Shown here: positions 40,417-49,158 of the stretch, piece by piece
How the letters are laid out: each line of letters begins with the position of its first letter
Position numbering within the stretch: the first letter of the stretch is position 1
NCBI GenBank assembly: GCA_040219515.1
Contig: JAVJSI010000009.1
Span: forward strand, 248,001-312,000
Length of the DNA: 64,000 bases
Origin: Acidimicrobiales bacterium
GTDB lineage: Bacteria > Actinomycetota > Acidimicrobiia > Acidimicrobiales > Aldehydirespiratoraceae
Direction of reading: 5' to 3'
Program-made: the position numbers and the translations under genes
Notes under the pieces: generated by a model
The model's input: the letters and a program-made list of their open reading frames with translations, nothing else
Databases searched by the model: none
Told to the model about the DNA's origin: nothing

Positions 40417-40625
40417 TGGACGATCCAGAGGCCTACGGCGACGTCGACGTTCGATTCCTCCAGCCCTATCAGGCGACCAAGACCTACCTCTGCCCGAACT
40501 GCAATAGGGACATTCCGCCCGGGACGGGGCACTATGCGGTGGTCCCGAGCGAGGCCCCCGACCTTCGCCGTCACTGGCATCGGGGCTGCTGGGACGGACG
40601 CAAGACCCGCAAGAAACCGCGCTGA
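40416..40625 (+). CDS. small zinc-binding protein (actinobacterial family)
   Basis: A 69-residue protein with the pattern YLCPNCNRDIPPGTGHYAVV followed by DLRRHWHRGCW. The C-x-x-C pair with the later H-x-x-C suggests a zinc finger. Similar small proteins are widespread in actinobacteria, often under the misleading name ATP/GTP-binding protein, although no nucleotide-binding loop is present. It is coupled to the microprotein by a TGATG overlap and lies 13 bp before the esterase gene. Confidence 0.75.
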   Translation: MDDPEAYGDVDVRFLQPYQATKTYLCPNCNRDIPPGTGHYAVVPSEAPDLRRHWHRGCWDGRKTRKKPR

Positions 40626-40638
40626 CGAGGAGACGACG

Positions 40639-41499
40639 ATGGCCAGCGAACAACTCGAGGCAACGATCGAGGTGCTCCGCACCCTGTCGATCACCAGCGG
40701 CGACATCGACGCCGACCGCGCGGCAATGGGCGCGTCCAGCGAGGTCCCGGCCGACCTCGTCCACGAGATGGTGGTGGTCGATGCCCGACCGGCGGCCTGG
40801 ATCACCGAGGGAGCCACCGGCGACGGCGCCATCCTCTACCTCCACGGCGGCGGTTATGTGATGGGCGGGCTGAGCACCCACAGCGCCTTCGGTGCCCGAC
40901 TCGGGGCCGAGACCGGTCTGCCCGTCCTCGTTCTCGACTATCGACTCGCGCCCGAACACGTCTACCCCGCCGCGCTCGACGATGCGCTCGCCGCCTTCGA
41001 CTGGCTCGTCGACAAGGGCATCGACGCCGACCGCATCGTCGTTGCCGGCGATTCCGCCGGCGGTGGCCTGACCCTGACCGTGCTCACCCGCCTACGCGAC
41101 CGCGGGACCCGATGCGCGGCCGGTGTGATGTTGTCGCCGTGGACCGATCTCACCGGCCGCAACGGCTCGCACCGGACCCAGGCCGATGCCGATCCGCTCG
41201 TGGATTCCGACGCGCTGGCCGTCTACGCCAGGGCGTACGCCGGCGACACGGCGCTCACCGACCCCGGGGTGTCACCCGGCCTGGGCGATGTGTCGGGACT
41301 GCCACCCGTGCTCATCCAGGTCGGCGGACGCGAAGTGCTGCTCGACGACAGTCTCGAGACCGCCGCCGCGATCCAACGCGCCGGCGGCGACGTGACCCTG
41401 CAACGCTGGGACGAGGCCATTCACGTGTTCCAGATACTCGGCGCGCCAGAGTCGGACGAGGCAATCAGCGCCATCGCCGAGTTCCTGGCCGCACACTGA
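40639..41499 (+). CDS. alpha/beta hydrolase, hormone-sensitive lipase family
   Basis: A 286-residue esterase. The oxyanion-hole motif is YLHGGGYVMGG and the nucleophile elbow is GDSAGGG. The catalytic Asp is probably in REVLLDD and the His in EAIHVFQ, so the triad is intact. DYRLAPEHVYPAALDDA is the family's conserved second block. Short acyl esters are likely substrates. An AGGAG-like site (GACGAGGAGA) precedes the ATG. It ends just before the convergent yraN gene. Confidence 0.88.
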   Translation: MASEQLEATIEVLRTLSITSGDIDADRAAMGASSEVPADLVHEMVVVDARPAAWITEGATGDGAILYLHGGGYVMGGLSTHSAFGARLGAETGLPVLVLDYRLAPEHVYPAALDDALAAFDWLVDKGIDADRIVVAGDSAGGGLTLTVLTRLRDRGTRCAAGVMLSPWTDLTGRNGSHRTQADADPLVDSDALAVYARAYAGDTALTDPGVSPGLGDVSGLPPVLIQVGGREVLLDDSLETAAAIQRAGGDVTLQRWDEAIHVFQILGAPESDEAISAIAEFLAAH

Positions 41500-41505
41500 C
41501 CACCC

Positions 41506-41847
41506 TCAGAAGGCCGCCTCGACCACGTCGATCCGATTGCCGGTGACAGCCGCGACGTCGAAGCGCAGCCGACCCCGTCGGTCGTGGGCATCGAGCCACG
41601 ACACCGCCGTGCGGCGCAGGAACTGTTGTTTGCGCACACCGACGGCTTCCACCCCGGCGCCGAACCGGTCCGACGATCGGGTCTTCACCTCGCAGAACAC
41701 GATCTCGTCGTCGCGGCCGAGTACGAGGTCGAGTTCACCGCCGCGTACGCGCCAGTTCCGGTCGAGCACCTCGTAGCCGGCACGTTCGTAGTGCCGCGCC
41801 ACTCTGGTCTCGCCCCACTGCCCCAGTGCCACTCGTGATCGGTCCAT
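41506..41847 (-). CDS. YraN/UPF0102 family nuclease-like protein
   Basis: A 113-residue protein with a restriction-endonuclease-like fold. Motifs are ALGQWGETRVARHYERAGY, RVRGGELDLVLGRDDEIVF and EVKTRSS, which give the D-x(n)-E-x-K active site pattern. Start ATG 41847 is supported by a TAGCGT box 7 nt upstream; longer in-frame starts have no support. In many bacteria it lies between rnhB and comM. Here it lies between rplS and the esterase/cytochrome insertion, with no rnhB visible. The function is unproven. Confidence 0.85.
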   Translation of the reverse strand: MDRSRVALGQWGETRVARHYERAGYEVLDRNWRVRGGELDLVLGRDDEIVFCEVKTRSSDRFGAGVEAVGVRKQQFLRRTAVSWLDAHDRRGRLRFDVAAVTGNRIDVVEAAF

Positions 41848-41854
41848 GGGGCCG

Positions 41855-41860
41855 ACGCTA
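41855..41860 (-). promoter_or_regulatory. -10 box TAGCGT before yraN
   Basis: On the minus strand TAGCGT ends 7 nt before the ATG at 41847. It decides the start of this gene. Confidence 0.45.
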
Positions 41861-41917
41861 CGAACGGGGTGTGACATCGACGGATGTCGGCGGCACCTGC
41901 GTCGGCGCCGCAGCGAC

Positions 41918-42265
41918 TCACCAGTCGCGCTTTTCCTTGACCTTGGCAGCCTTGCCGATGCGATCGCGCAGGTAGTAGAGCTTCGCACGACGCACGTCGC
42001 CGCGGCTCACGCGCTCGATCGTCTCGACGATCGGCGAGTGCAGCGGGAACGTGCGCTCGACACCGACGCCGAAGCTGAGCTTGCGGACGGTGTAGGACTC
42101 GCGGATACCGGCGCCCTGTCGACGAATGACCACGCCTTCGAACACCTGGGTGCGCTGGCGGTTGCCTTCGATGACCTTCACGTGGACCTTGAGGGTGTCA
42201 CCCGCAGCGAAGTCGGGAATGTCGTCCCGAAGGCTCAGGTTGTCGATGAGATCGGTGGGCTGCAT
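41918..42265 (-). CDS. rplS: 50S ribosomal protein L19
   Basis: A 115-residue ribosomal protein at the 30S-50S interface. Motifs are [53 protein letters not shown] and [19 protein letters not shown]. The start [10 protein letters not shown] is the natural one; about 123 bp of leader separate it from trmD. It follows trmD as in most bacteria. Confidence 0.96.
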   Translation of the reverse strand: MQPTDLIDNLSLRDDIPDFAAGDTLKVHVKVIEGNRQRTQVFEGVVIRRQGAGIRESYTVRKLSFGVGVERTFPLHSPIVETIERVSRGDVRRAKLYYLRDRIGKAAKVKEKRDW

Positions 42266-42365
42266 CGCAGGCTCCGCATGAAGAGAGGGTGAGAGTGGTC
42301 GCGGCGGGTCGAGGGACCCGGGCCGACGGTCGAGTTTAGAGGCACCGATGGCAGACGCCACCCTG

Positions 42366-42386
42366 CCGACCCACACAGACGGTCGG
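42366..42386 (-). terminator. hairpin just after trmD
   Basis: CCGACC (42366-42371) pairs with GGTCGG (42381-42386), starting 2 bp after the trmD stop on the minus strand. There is no T run. It may be a weak terminator or an mRNA 3'-end stabiliser ahead of rplS. Confidence 0.3.
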
Positions 42387-42388
42387 AC

Positions 42389-43114
42389 CTACAGATCGAA
42401 TTCGTCGAGCAGCTTCTGGTCGGCCGGGCCGATGCCACCGCGCGCCTCGATCATGTCGGGACGTCGCGCCATCGTGCGGCGCAGGGCCTGGGCCCGCCGC
42501 CAACGCGCCACCTTCGCGTGATCGCCACTGCGCAGCACATCGGGAACCGACCAGCCCCGGAAGTCGGCCGGCCGTGTGTAGTGCGGGTATTCGAGCAGTC
42601 CGTCGGCGAACGACTCGTCGTCGGTCGACGTGGCGTTGCCGAGCACGCCGGGCACGAGTCGGCCCACGGCCTCGATGATCAGCAGCGCGCCGACCTCCCC
42701 GCCGGCCAGCACGACATCGCCGACCGAGACCTCGCCGTCGACGAGGTGTTCGCGCACTCGCTCGTCGATGCCCTCGTAGCGTCCGCACAGGAGCGAGAAC
42801 CCACCCGATTCGGCCAGCTCGTGGGCCATCGGCTGGTCGAAGGTTCGTCCCGCGGGCGACAGATAGAACAACGGTCGTGGTGGCTCCACCGCCTCAACCG
42901 CACCGAAGAGTGGCTCGGGCATCATGACCATGCCGGCGCCACCCCCGAACGGCGCGTCGTCGACCGTGCCGTGTACATCGGTGGTCGTCGACCGCAGGTC
43001 GTGGACCCGCAGGTCGAGGTGACCGTCGCGTCGGCCCCGGCCGATGACGGACTCCCGGGCGCCGGCATCGACCATCTCGGGGAAGATCGTGAAGACGTCG
43101 ATCCGCAGGCTCAC
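42389..43114 (-). CDS. trmD: tRNA (guanine-N1-)-methyltransferase
   Basis: Methylates G37 of tRNAs with S-adenosylmethionine, preventing frameshifting. The SPOUT knot is seen as LLCGRYEGIDERV, VGDVVLAGGEVGALLIIEAV and RLVPGVLGNATSTDDESF. The C-terminal domain shows GDHAKVARWRRAQALRRT. 241 residues. The GTG start overlaps the rimM stop (GTGA). Confidence 0.96.
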   Translation of the reverse strand: MSLRIDVFTIFPEMVDAGARESVIGRGRRDGHLDLRVHDLRSTTTDVHGTVDDAPFGGGAGMVMMPEPLFGAVEAVEPPRPLFYLSPAGRTFDQPMAHELAESGGFSLLCGRYEGIDERVREHLVDGEVSVGDVVLAGGEVGALLIIEAVGRLVPGVLGNATSTDDESFADGLLEYPHYTRPADFRGWSVPDVLRSGDHAKVARWRRAQALRRTMARRPDMIEARGGIGPADQKLLDEFDL

Positions 43115-43629
43115 GCCGGGGTCTCGTCAGGGTCGTCGTCGGGATCGTCGTCAGGGTCGTCGTCAGGGTCGTCGAGGGTGAACAGGCCCGCCGGTACGTC
43201 GACGTCGATGCGCACACCGGGGTCGAGCGACGTCACGAACTGCACCGGCACCAGCGCACCCGAATCGAGCTCGAGGATGTCGCTGGCCGGATTGTCGAGC
43301 ACCTGCACGACGCGGCCCCGCTCGACGCCGCCCTCGTCGATCACCACGGCACCGATCAGCTCGTGGACCCACAACTCGTCGGGATCATCGATCGGCTCAC
43401 CGAGCAGCACCGTGTCACGCAGCTGTTCGGCCCGCTCCCGGTCGCCGCACTCGGCGAACGTGACGATGTAGCCGGACTTGTGCGGGCGCGACGAACGGAC
43501 GGTCAGCGGACCGTCCGTCGTGTGGAGCACGGCGCCCACCGCGACGCGCTCGGTTCGGTTTGAGGTGAGCAACACGTTCACATCGCCGCGCACGCCGTGC
43601 GGGCGGGTGATGCGTCCGACCTCGAGCAT
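43111..43629 (-). CDS. rimM: 16S rRNA processing protein RimM
   Basis: Assists 30S head assembly by binding S19. The N-terminal domain begins LEVGRITRPHGVRGDVNV. The PRC-barrel part shows ELIGAVVIDEGGVERGRVV and DILELDSGALVPVQFV. The 172 residues end with an acidic DPDD repeat encoded by four tandem 12-bp units (43127-43174). It is coupled to trmD and lies 17 bp after the KH gene. Confidence 0.94.
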   Translation of the reverse strand: MLEVGRITRPHGVRGDVNVLLTSNRTERVAVGAVLHTTDGPLTVRSSRPHKSGYIVTFAECGDRERAEQLRDTVLLGEPIDDPDELWVHELIGAVVIDEGGVERGRVVQVLDNPASDILELDSGALVPVQFVTSLDPGVRIDVDVPAGLFTLDDPDDDPDDDPDDDPDETPA

Positions 43630-43646
43630 CGGACGGTGCTCGTGAC

Positions 43647-43892
43647 TCAGTCGACGAACTCGACGTCGATGGAGATGTCGTCTTCGTGGCCGGCGGCTCG
43701 CACCACGGTGCGGATCGCGCTGGCGACCCGTCCGCGCTTGCCGATGACCCGGCCCATGTCGCCGTCGCCGACGGTGACGTCGAGACGGTAACCGCCGTCA
43801 CGATCGGACAGCTCGACGCTCACCGCATCGGGATTGTCGACGATCTGCTTGACGACGTATTCACAAACGGCCTGTGCGGCTTCGCTCGACAT
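43647..43892 (-). CDS. khpA: KH-domain RNA-binding protein KhpA-like
   Basis: An 81-residue single KH domain protein. The RNA-binding GxxG loop is in MGRVIGKRGRVASAI. The N-terminal helix VCEYVVKQIVDNPDAV is typical. KhpA with KhpB affects cell wall synthesis and elongation in Gram-positive bacteria; that role is inferred. The start overlaps the rpsP stop (TGATG), the usual rpsP-khpA-rimM-trmD order. Confidence 0.93.
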   Translation of the reverse strand: MSSEAAQAVCEYVVKQIVDNPDAVSVELSDRDGGYRLDVTVGDGDMGRVIGKRGRVASAIRTVVRAAGHEDDISIDVEFVD

Positions 43893-44374
43893 CAGGAGTC
43901 CTTGTTCTCGCCGGCATCCGCCGGAGCGGCAGCGTCATCGGTATCCGCGGTATCCGCGGGATCCGCGTCAGCGGAGGCGGCGGCCTCGGCGGCCGGTGCC
44001 TCGTCCGCAGGAGCCTCTTCGGCAGGGGCCGCGGCAGCCTCGGCGGCCTCGGCTTCCTTCTCGACCTGCTTCTTGCTCTTCTTAGGAGCGGCCGTGGGCA
44101 CGGCGGCGTCGACGGTCTCGCCGGTCGCCTCGGTCCATGCACCGGAGATCTTCAGGAGCTTCGCCACGCGCTCGGTGGGCTGCGCGCCATGGCTCAGCCA
44201 GTGCACGGCCCGCTCGTTGTCGATCTTGATGACCGAGGGATCCTGACGCGGCTCGTAGGTGCCGATGATCTCGATGAACCGCCCGTTGCGGGGCGAGCGG
44301 GAGTCGGCGGCGACGACGCGGTAGGTGGGCTGCTTCTTCTTGCCCATCCGCATGAGGCGGAGCTTGACGGCCAT
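43892..44374 (-). CDS. rpsP: 30S ribosomal protein S16 with extended Ala/Asp tail
   Basis: Core 30S protein. The start is fixed by [20 protein letters not shown]. Other motifs are [20 protein letters not shown] and [20 protein letters not shown]. The normal domain ends near residue 85. A tail of about 75 residues, first lysine-rich ([10 protein letters not shown]) and then made of Ala/Asp/Glu repeats, brings it to 160 residues. Such long S16 tails occur in some actinobacteria. Confidence 0.95.
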   Translation of the reverse strand: MAVKLRLMRMGKKKQPTYRVVAADSRSPRNGRFIEIIGTYEPRQDPSVIKIDNERAVHWLSHGAQPTERVAKLLKISGAWTEATGETVDAAVPTAAPKKSKKQVEKEAEAAEAAAAPAEEAPADEAPAAEAAASADADPADTADTDDAAAPADAGENKDS

Positions 44375-44476
44375 GTGTGGTGTTTCTTTCTGAAGAGAGG
44401 AGATCTGCGCGGCGAGTCGGGGCCGGGCAACCCGACAATTCAATCTGGGCACGGGTTTGTTCACAACCCGGCGGGT

Positions 44477-45937
44477 CTAGTTGAGCTTGGGAAACTCGCC
44501 GTCGTCGAGACCCTGGAGCGCATCCTCGAGGCCCGGAAGCGACAGCGGCGACTTGCCGACCTTGGCCGGGCCCTTCTCGGTCACCCGGCCGCCGCGCTTC
44601 TTCTTGCCCTTCTTGCCCTTGCCGCCGCGTGCCTTCGGGTTCGACTTCTTGGTGCCGAAGCCGGCGAACTGCTTCATCATCTTGCGCATCTGGCCGAACT
44701 GGTCGAGCAGGGCCTTGACCTCGTTCGGCTGCACACCCGAACCCTGGGCGATGCGCTGGCGCCGGGCGCCGTCGATCACGTCGGGATCGATTCGCTCGCC
44801 GGGCGTCATGGAGTGGATGATCCCTTCGATGCGGGCGATCTGGCGGTCGTCGATCTCGACGTCGCGCGCCTCCTTCGGCAGCCCGGGCATCATGCCCATG
44901 AGGTTGCCGAGCGGGCCCATCTTCTTGACCTGCTGCATCTGCTCGAGGAAGTCCTCGAGCGTGAAGGTTCCCTCGAGGAGCCGCGCGGCCGCCTCTTCGG
45001 CCTCCTCGGCCTCGAACGCTTCCTCGGCCTTCTCGATGAGCGTTTCCATGTCGCCCATGCCGAGGATGCGACTGGCGAGGCGGTCGGGGTGGAAGGTCTC
45101 GAAGTCCTCGAGCTTCTCGCCCGTTGACTGGAAGGCGATCGGCTTGCCGACGATCTCCTTGACCGAGAGGGCGGCGCCACCGCGGGCGTCGCCGTCGATC
45201 TTGGTGAGGATGACGCCGTCGAGGGCGAGTGTCTCGTTGAAGGCGCGAGCGACGGTGACGGCGTCCTGGCCGGTCATGGCGTCGACCACGAGGAACGTGT
45301 AGTCCGGGTTGACGGCGTCGGAGATCTGGCCGACCTGGGCCATGAGTTCGGCGTCGATGGCCAGACGGCCGGCGGTGTCGACGATCACCACGTCGCGACC
45401 GGTGCGGTTGGCTTCGGCGATGGCCTTGCTCGCCACGTCGACCGGGTCTGTGGCCTCGGAGAACACCGGCACACCGACCTGACCGCCGAGGGTGCGGAGC
45501 TGTTCGACCGCGGCCGGGCGCTGGAGGTCGGCGCCGACGAGCAAGGGGTTGCGCCCCTGCTTCTTGAACCACATCGCGAGCTTGCCGGTGTTCGTGGTCT
45601 TGCCTGCGCCCTGAAGACCGGCCATCAGCACGACCGTGGGCGGCTTCGATGCGTAGGTGAGCTTCATCGCCTCGCCGCCGAGGCTCTCGGTCAGCTCCTC
45701 GAGGACGATCTTGACGATCTGCTGCCCGGGATTGAGGGCCTTGGAGAGCTCTTCGCCCACGGCCCGGTCGCGGATGCGGCCGGTGAGGTTCTTGGCGACG
45801 TCGAGGTTGACATCGGCCTCGAGCAGGGCCCGGCGGATCTCCCGCAACGCCTCGTCGACGTCGTCGGCGGAGAGTTTGCCGCGGCCCCGCAGGCCTTTGA
45901 AGATGTTGTCGAATCGATCGGTGAGCGTCTCGAACAT
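44477..45937 (-). CDS. ffh: signal recognition particle protein Ffh
   Basis: The SRP GTPase that binds signal peptides on ribosomes. The N domain is followed by the G domain with AGLQGAGKTTNTGKLA, DTAGRLAIDAELM and ILTKIDGDARGG. The C-terminal M domain has a methionine-rich groove (QMQQVKKMGPLGNLMGMMPG). 486 residues with a basic Gly/Lys tail. A TAGTCT box 8 nt before the ATG suggests a leaderless start. Its receptor ftsY is only 1 kb away. Confidence 0.96.
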   Translation of the reverse strand: MFETLTDRFDNIFKGLRGRGKLSADDVDEALREIRRALLEADVNLDVAKNLTGRIRDRAVGEELSKALNPGQQIVKIVLEELTESLGGEAMKLTYASKPPTVVLMAGLQGAGKTTNTGKLAMWFKKQGRNPLLVGADLQRPAAVEQLRTLGGQVGVPVFSEATDPVDVASKAIAEANRTGRDVVIVDTAGRLAIDAELMAQVGQISDAVNPDYTFLVVDAMTGQDAVTVARAFNETLALDGVILTKIDGDARGGAALSVKEIVGKPIAFQSTGEKLEDFETFHPDRLASRILGMGDMETLIEKAEEAFEAEEAEEAAARLLEGTFTLEDFLEQMQQVKKMGPLGNLMGMMPGLPKEARDVEIDDRQIARIEGIIHSMTPGERIDPDVIDGARRQRIAQGSGVQPNEVKALLDQFGQMRKMMKQFAGFGTKKSNPKARGGKGKKGKKKRGGRVTEKGPAKVGKSPLSLPGLEDALQGLDDGEFPKLN

Positions 45938-45945
45938 GAGCGGTC

Positions 45946-45951
45946 AGACTA
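45946..45951 (-). promoter_or_regulatory. -10 box TAGTCT before ffh
   Basis: On the minus strand TAGTCT ends 8 nt before the ffh ATG. It lies in the 44-bp divergent gap shared with the small membrane-anchored protein at 45982. Confidence 0.45.
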
Positions 45952-45967
45952 CCCACCGAGTCGCCGG

Positions 45968-45973
45968 TAGCGT
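45968..45973 (+). promoter_or_regulatory. -10 box TAGCGT before the anchored hypothetical protein
   Basis: TAGCGT ends 8 nt before the ATG at 45982, back to back with the ffh box 16 bp away. The two leaderless promoters face opposite ways. Confidence 0.4.
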
Positions 45974-45981
45974 GCGGGGCC

Positions 45982-46407
45982 ATGACCCTCACGCCCCGAC
46001 AGATGCTCATCCTGCTGGTTCTCGTGGTGGGTTTCGGTGTCACCGCGTTCCTCGTGAGTCGCGATGGCGGCGACGCGCCGACCATCGACGAGGCCGCCTG
46101 GTGCGAAGGGGCCCGCGGTCTCGTCGGAGTGGGGCCGATCCTCACCGGTGACGCCGCCGAGGTCGATGCCGCCGATCTCGACGCCGCGCTCGAGGCCTTC
46201 TACGCCGTCGAAACGATCGCCCCCTTCGAGCTGCGGCCCGAGATCGGGCGCATGGCCGACTTCACCCTCATCGCCGGCCAGGAACTCGAGCGGGCCCCCT
46301 GGCCCGAGGCGTACATCGCGGCGCGAGCGAACAAGGAAGCCGAGCTCGATGGCGCGATCGATGCACTCGAGACCGAGATGAACCTCTGCGGGCTCCAGTT
46401 GGGCTGA
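45982..46407 (+). CDS. membrane-anchored hypothetical protein, 141 residues
   Basis: An N-terminal transmembrane anchor (MLILLVLVVGFGVTAFLVS, about residues 8-26) is followed by an extracellular helical domain containing two cysteines (AAWCEGAR and MNLCGLQLG), which could form a disulfide joining both ends of the domain. I recognise no family. It may be the intact relative of the decayed reading frame right behind it. It is divergent from ffh. Confidence 0.65.
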   Translation: MTLTPRQMLILLVLVVGFGVTAFLVSRDGGDAPTIDEAAWCEGARGLVGVGPILTGDAAEVDAADLDAALEAFYAVETIAPFELRPEIGRMADFTLIAGQELERAPWPEAYIAARANKEAELDGAIDALETEMNLCGLQLG

Positions 46408-46409
46408 GC

Positions 46410-46913
46410 CGACGCTGCGACTCGGGCGGGGATTCGATGGAACCGGCCTGCTCAGGGGCGACTCGGACCCGTTCGCCGACCGGGTGATGGAGCGCGTCGA
46501 CGAAGCGGAAGACGGCCGCCTCGTGCACGTCCTCCGGTGGCGGGAGGCCCTCGCCAAGATCGATGTCTTCACCGACGAGAGCCAGCTCAGCGAAGGCTTC
46601 TCGGTCTGGACATCCCAGCACTGCCGACTTGCGATCGAGGGCGTCAGCCTCGCGGCGCCCATCACGTTGACCGACTGCGGGCCCGACGAGTCGGACGACC
46701 CGCTGCAACGAGGGAGCAGAACTGGCTGCGACCGATCGTGAGATCTACGACGACTTCGTCGCCATCACCCAGCCGCTGGCCGTGGTGTCCGGTGGCCTGT
46801 CCCGAGGCGAGCTCGACCTGACCGTCCTCACCGTCGACGAGGCCACGACCGATGCCATCTGCGCGATGGGCTATGACACCACGCTCACCACGATCATGCG
46901 GCCGATCGGGTAG
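46410..46913 (+). pseudogene. decayed reading frame behind the anchored hypothetical
   Basis: Two overlapping open segments in different frames look like one broken gene. The first (from about 46484; LVHVLRWREALAKIDVFTDE, then CRLAIEGVSLAAPITLTDCG) stops at 46741. The second continues in another frame as AATDREIYDDFVAITQPLAV and ends MRPIG at the TAG 46911-46913. Joining them needs one frameshift near 46710. Neither segment has a good start. Both encode plausible protein-like sequence. A sequencing error is the alternative. Nothing else is seen in this 530-bp stretch. Confidence 0.4.
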
Positions 46914-46943
46914 CCACTCGAACAGGCCCTACTCGCACCCTGC

Positions 46944-48050
<1,107 letters not shown>

Positions 48051-48109
48051 CGCCGCAAACCCTACCGTCCCCCTCCCCCGCTACTTCCCGACCACGCCAA
48101 CACCGATGC

Positions 48110-48156
48110 TTCTGTGACCTGGCGTGGCGACCTGTTCGCCACGCCAGGTCACAGAA
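48110..48156. repeat. 47-bp palindromic element, copy A
   Basis: Perfect inverted repeat: 21-bp arms at 48110-48130 and 48136-48156 around a 5-nt loop. Each arm reads TTCTGTGACCTGGCG and onward from its outer end. The stop codon of the AbiEi/DUF559 gene (48149-48151) lies in the right arm. A second copy is at 49101-49147. Confidence 0.9.
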
Positions 48157-49054
48157 CGAGGAATCGACGGATGCGGGCGGCGACCTCGTGGGGTCGGTCA
48201 CGCAGGTCCGCCCAGACGAACCGGATCACGGTCCACCCCGTCTCCTGCAGGTCGTTCTGTCGAACTCGATCAGCATCGAACTTCTCGGGTCGAGTGTGCT
48301 CGCCGAACTCGTCGTACTCGACCGCAAGCCGCGCCTCGGGATAGGCGAAGTCGATCACATACCGACGACCGCGAGCGATCACCGGGTGTTGCCAGACGGG
48401 TGATGGCAGGCCGGCCTCCTGGCAGAGTCTCGCCATCTCGACTTCCGGCCCGGAATCGGCCTTCACCACCTCACCGGGTAGTCGTCGAAGCGCCCGGTCG
48501 AGCGCACCCACGCCATTGCGACCCTTGCGGCCCACCCGTTGGCGATACCGCCAGAGTTCCTCGACGGTCACAATCTCCTTCGCGACCGCATGGTGCACGA
48601 GCCGTTCGACTTCGTTCTCGGGAAAGACGAGCCCGGCGTCACACAACGTACGTGCAGGAATGGTGACCGGCACACCCTCGATGTAGGTGAATTCGTGCTG
48701 CGTCAGGTCTCGAATCCGCCGGATCTTGGCATCCGGGGCATTGATCCGCCCCGGGTATCGAATGCTCACATCGATGTCGTCATCGACAGACCGCATTCCC
48801 CAGAGGCGCAGCGCGCTTCGGTGGCTGGCGACCGCGAGACGGGGTGTGGCGAGGAGCACCGTCATCACATCCGCCTCCCAGCTCGGTGCGGAACCTGCCA
48901 GCTCGTAGACACCGAGCCTCCGACGTCGCACGACGCCGCCATCGACGAGCGCGCGGAGCCCATGACGAGTGCCGAGAAGTTGTTCGATCTGTCGTGAGGT
49001 GAGGAGGCCGTGTTGGCTCGCAGCCGTCCGAGCGAGGACCGAGACGTCCTGCAT
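48149..49054 (-). CDS. AbiEi-type winged-helix / DUF559 nuclease-like fusion protein
   Basis: A 301-residue protein with two recognisable parts. The N-terminal half resembles AbiEi antitoxin-type winged-helix proteins (ASQHGLLTSRQIEQLLGT, and AVASHRSALRLWGM). The C-terminal half is DUF559, a PD-(D/E)XK-like domain related to Vsr: RYVIDFAYPEARLAVEYDEF, GEHTRPEKFDADRVRQNDLQ and GWTVIRFVW. Conserved Asp, Glu and Asp of that fold are visible. No separate toxin gene is adjacent. The gene is bracketed by two 47-bp palindromes, one covering its stop. ATG 49054 is chosen because it begins the winged helix. The role may be defence, DNA repair or mobility. Confidence 0.8.
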   Translation of the reverse strand: MQDVSVLARTAASQHGLLTSRQIEQLLGTRHGLRALVDGGVVRRRRLGVYELAGSAPSWEADVMTVLLATPRLAVASHRSALRLWGMRSVDDDIDVSIRYPGRINAPDAKIRRIRDLTQHEFTYIEGVPVTIPARTLCDAGLVFPENEVERLVHHAVAKEIVTVEELWRYRQRVGRKGRNGVGALDRALRRLPGEVVKADSGPEVEMARLCQEAGLPSPVWQHPVIARGRRYVIDFAYPEARLAVEYDEFGEHTRPEKFDADRVRQNDLQETGWTVIRFVWADLRDRPHEVAARIRRFLVL

Positions 49055-49100
49055 GCCCCCACTCTGTCGACCGGGTACGACAATCATCCCACCGACCCGC

Positions 49101-49147
49101 TTCTGTGACCTGGCGTGGCGACCAGGTCGCCATCTCAGGTCACAGAA
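49101..49147. repeat. 47-bp palindromic element, copy B
   Basis: Same size and layout as copy A: arms 49101-49121 and 49127-49147 with a 5-nt loop. The left arm is identical to copy A; the right arm differs at three adjacent bases, giving 18 of 21 pairs. It lies 47 bp before the AbiEi/DUF559 start and 11 bp after the HtrA stop. Confidence 0.88.
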
Positions 49148-49158
49148 CGGAGAGAGGG

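Noticed and set aside
48110-48156. Classical rho-independent terminator
   Set aside because: The stem is much longer than usual, no T run follows on either strand, and a near-identical copy lies 1 kb away.
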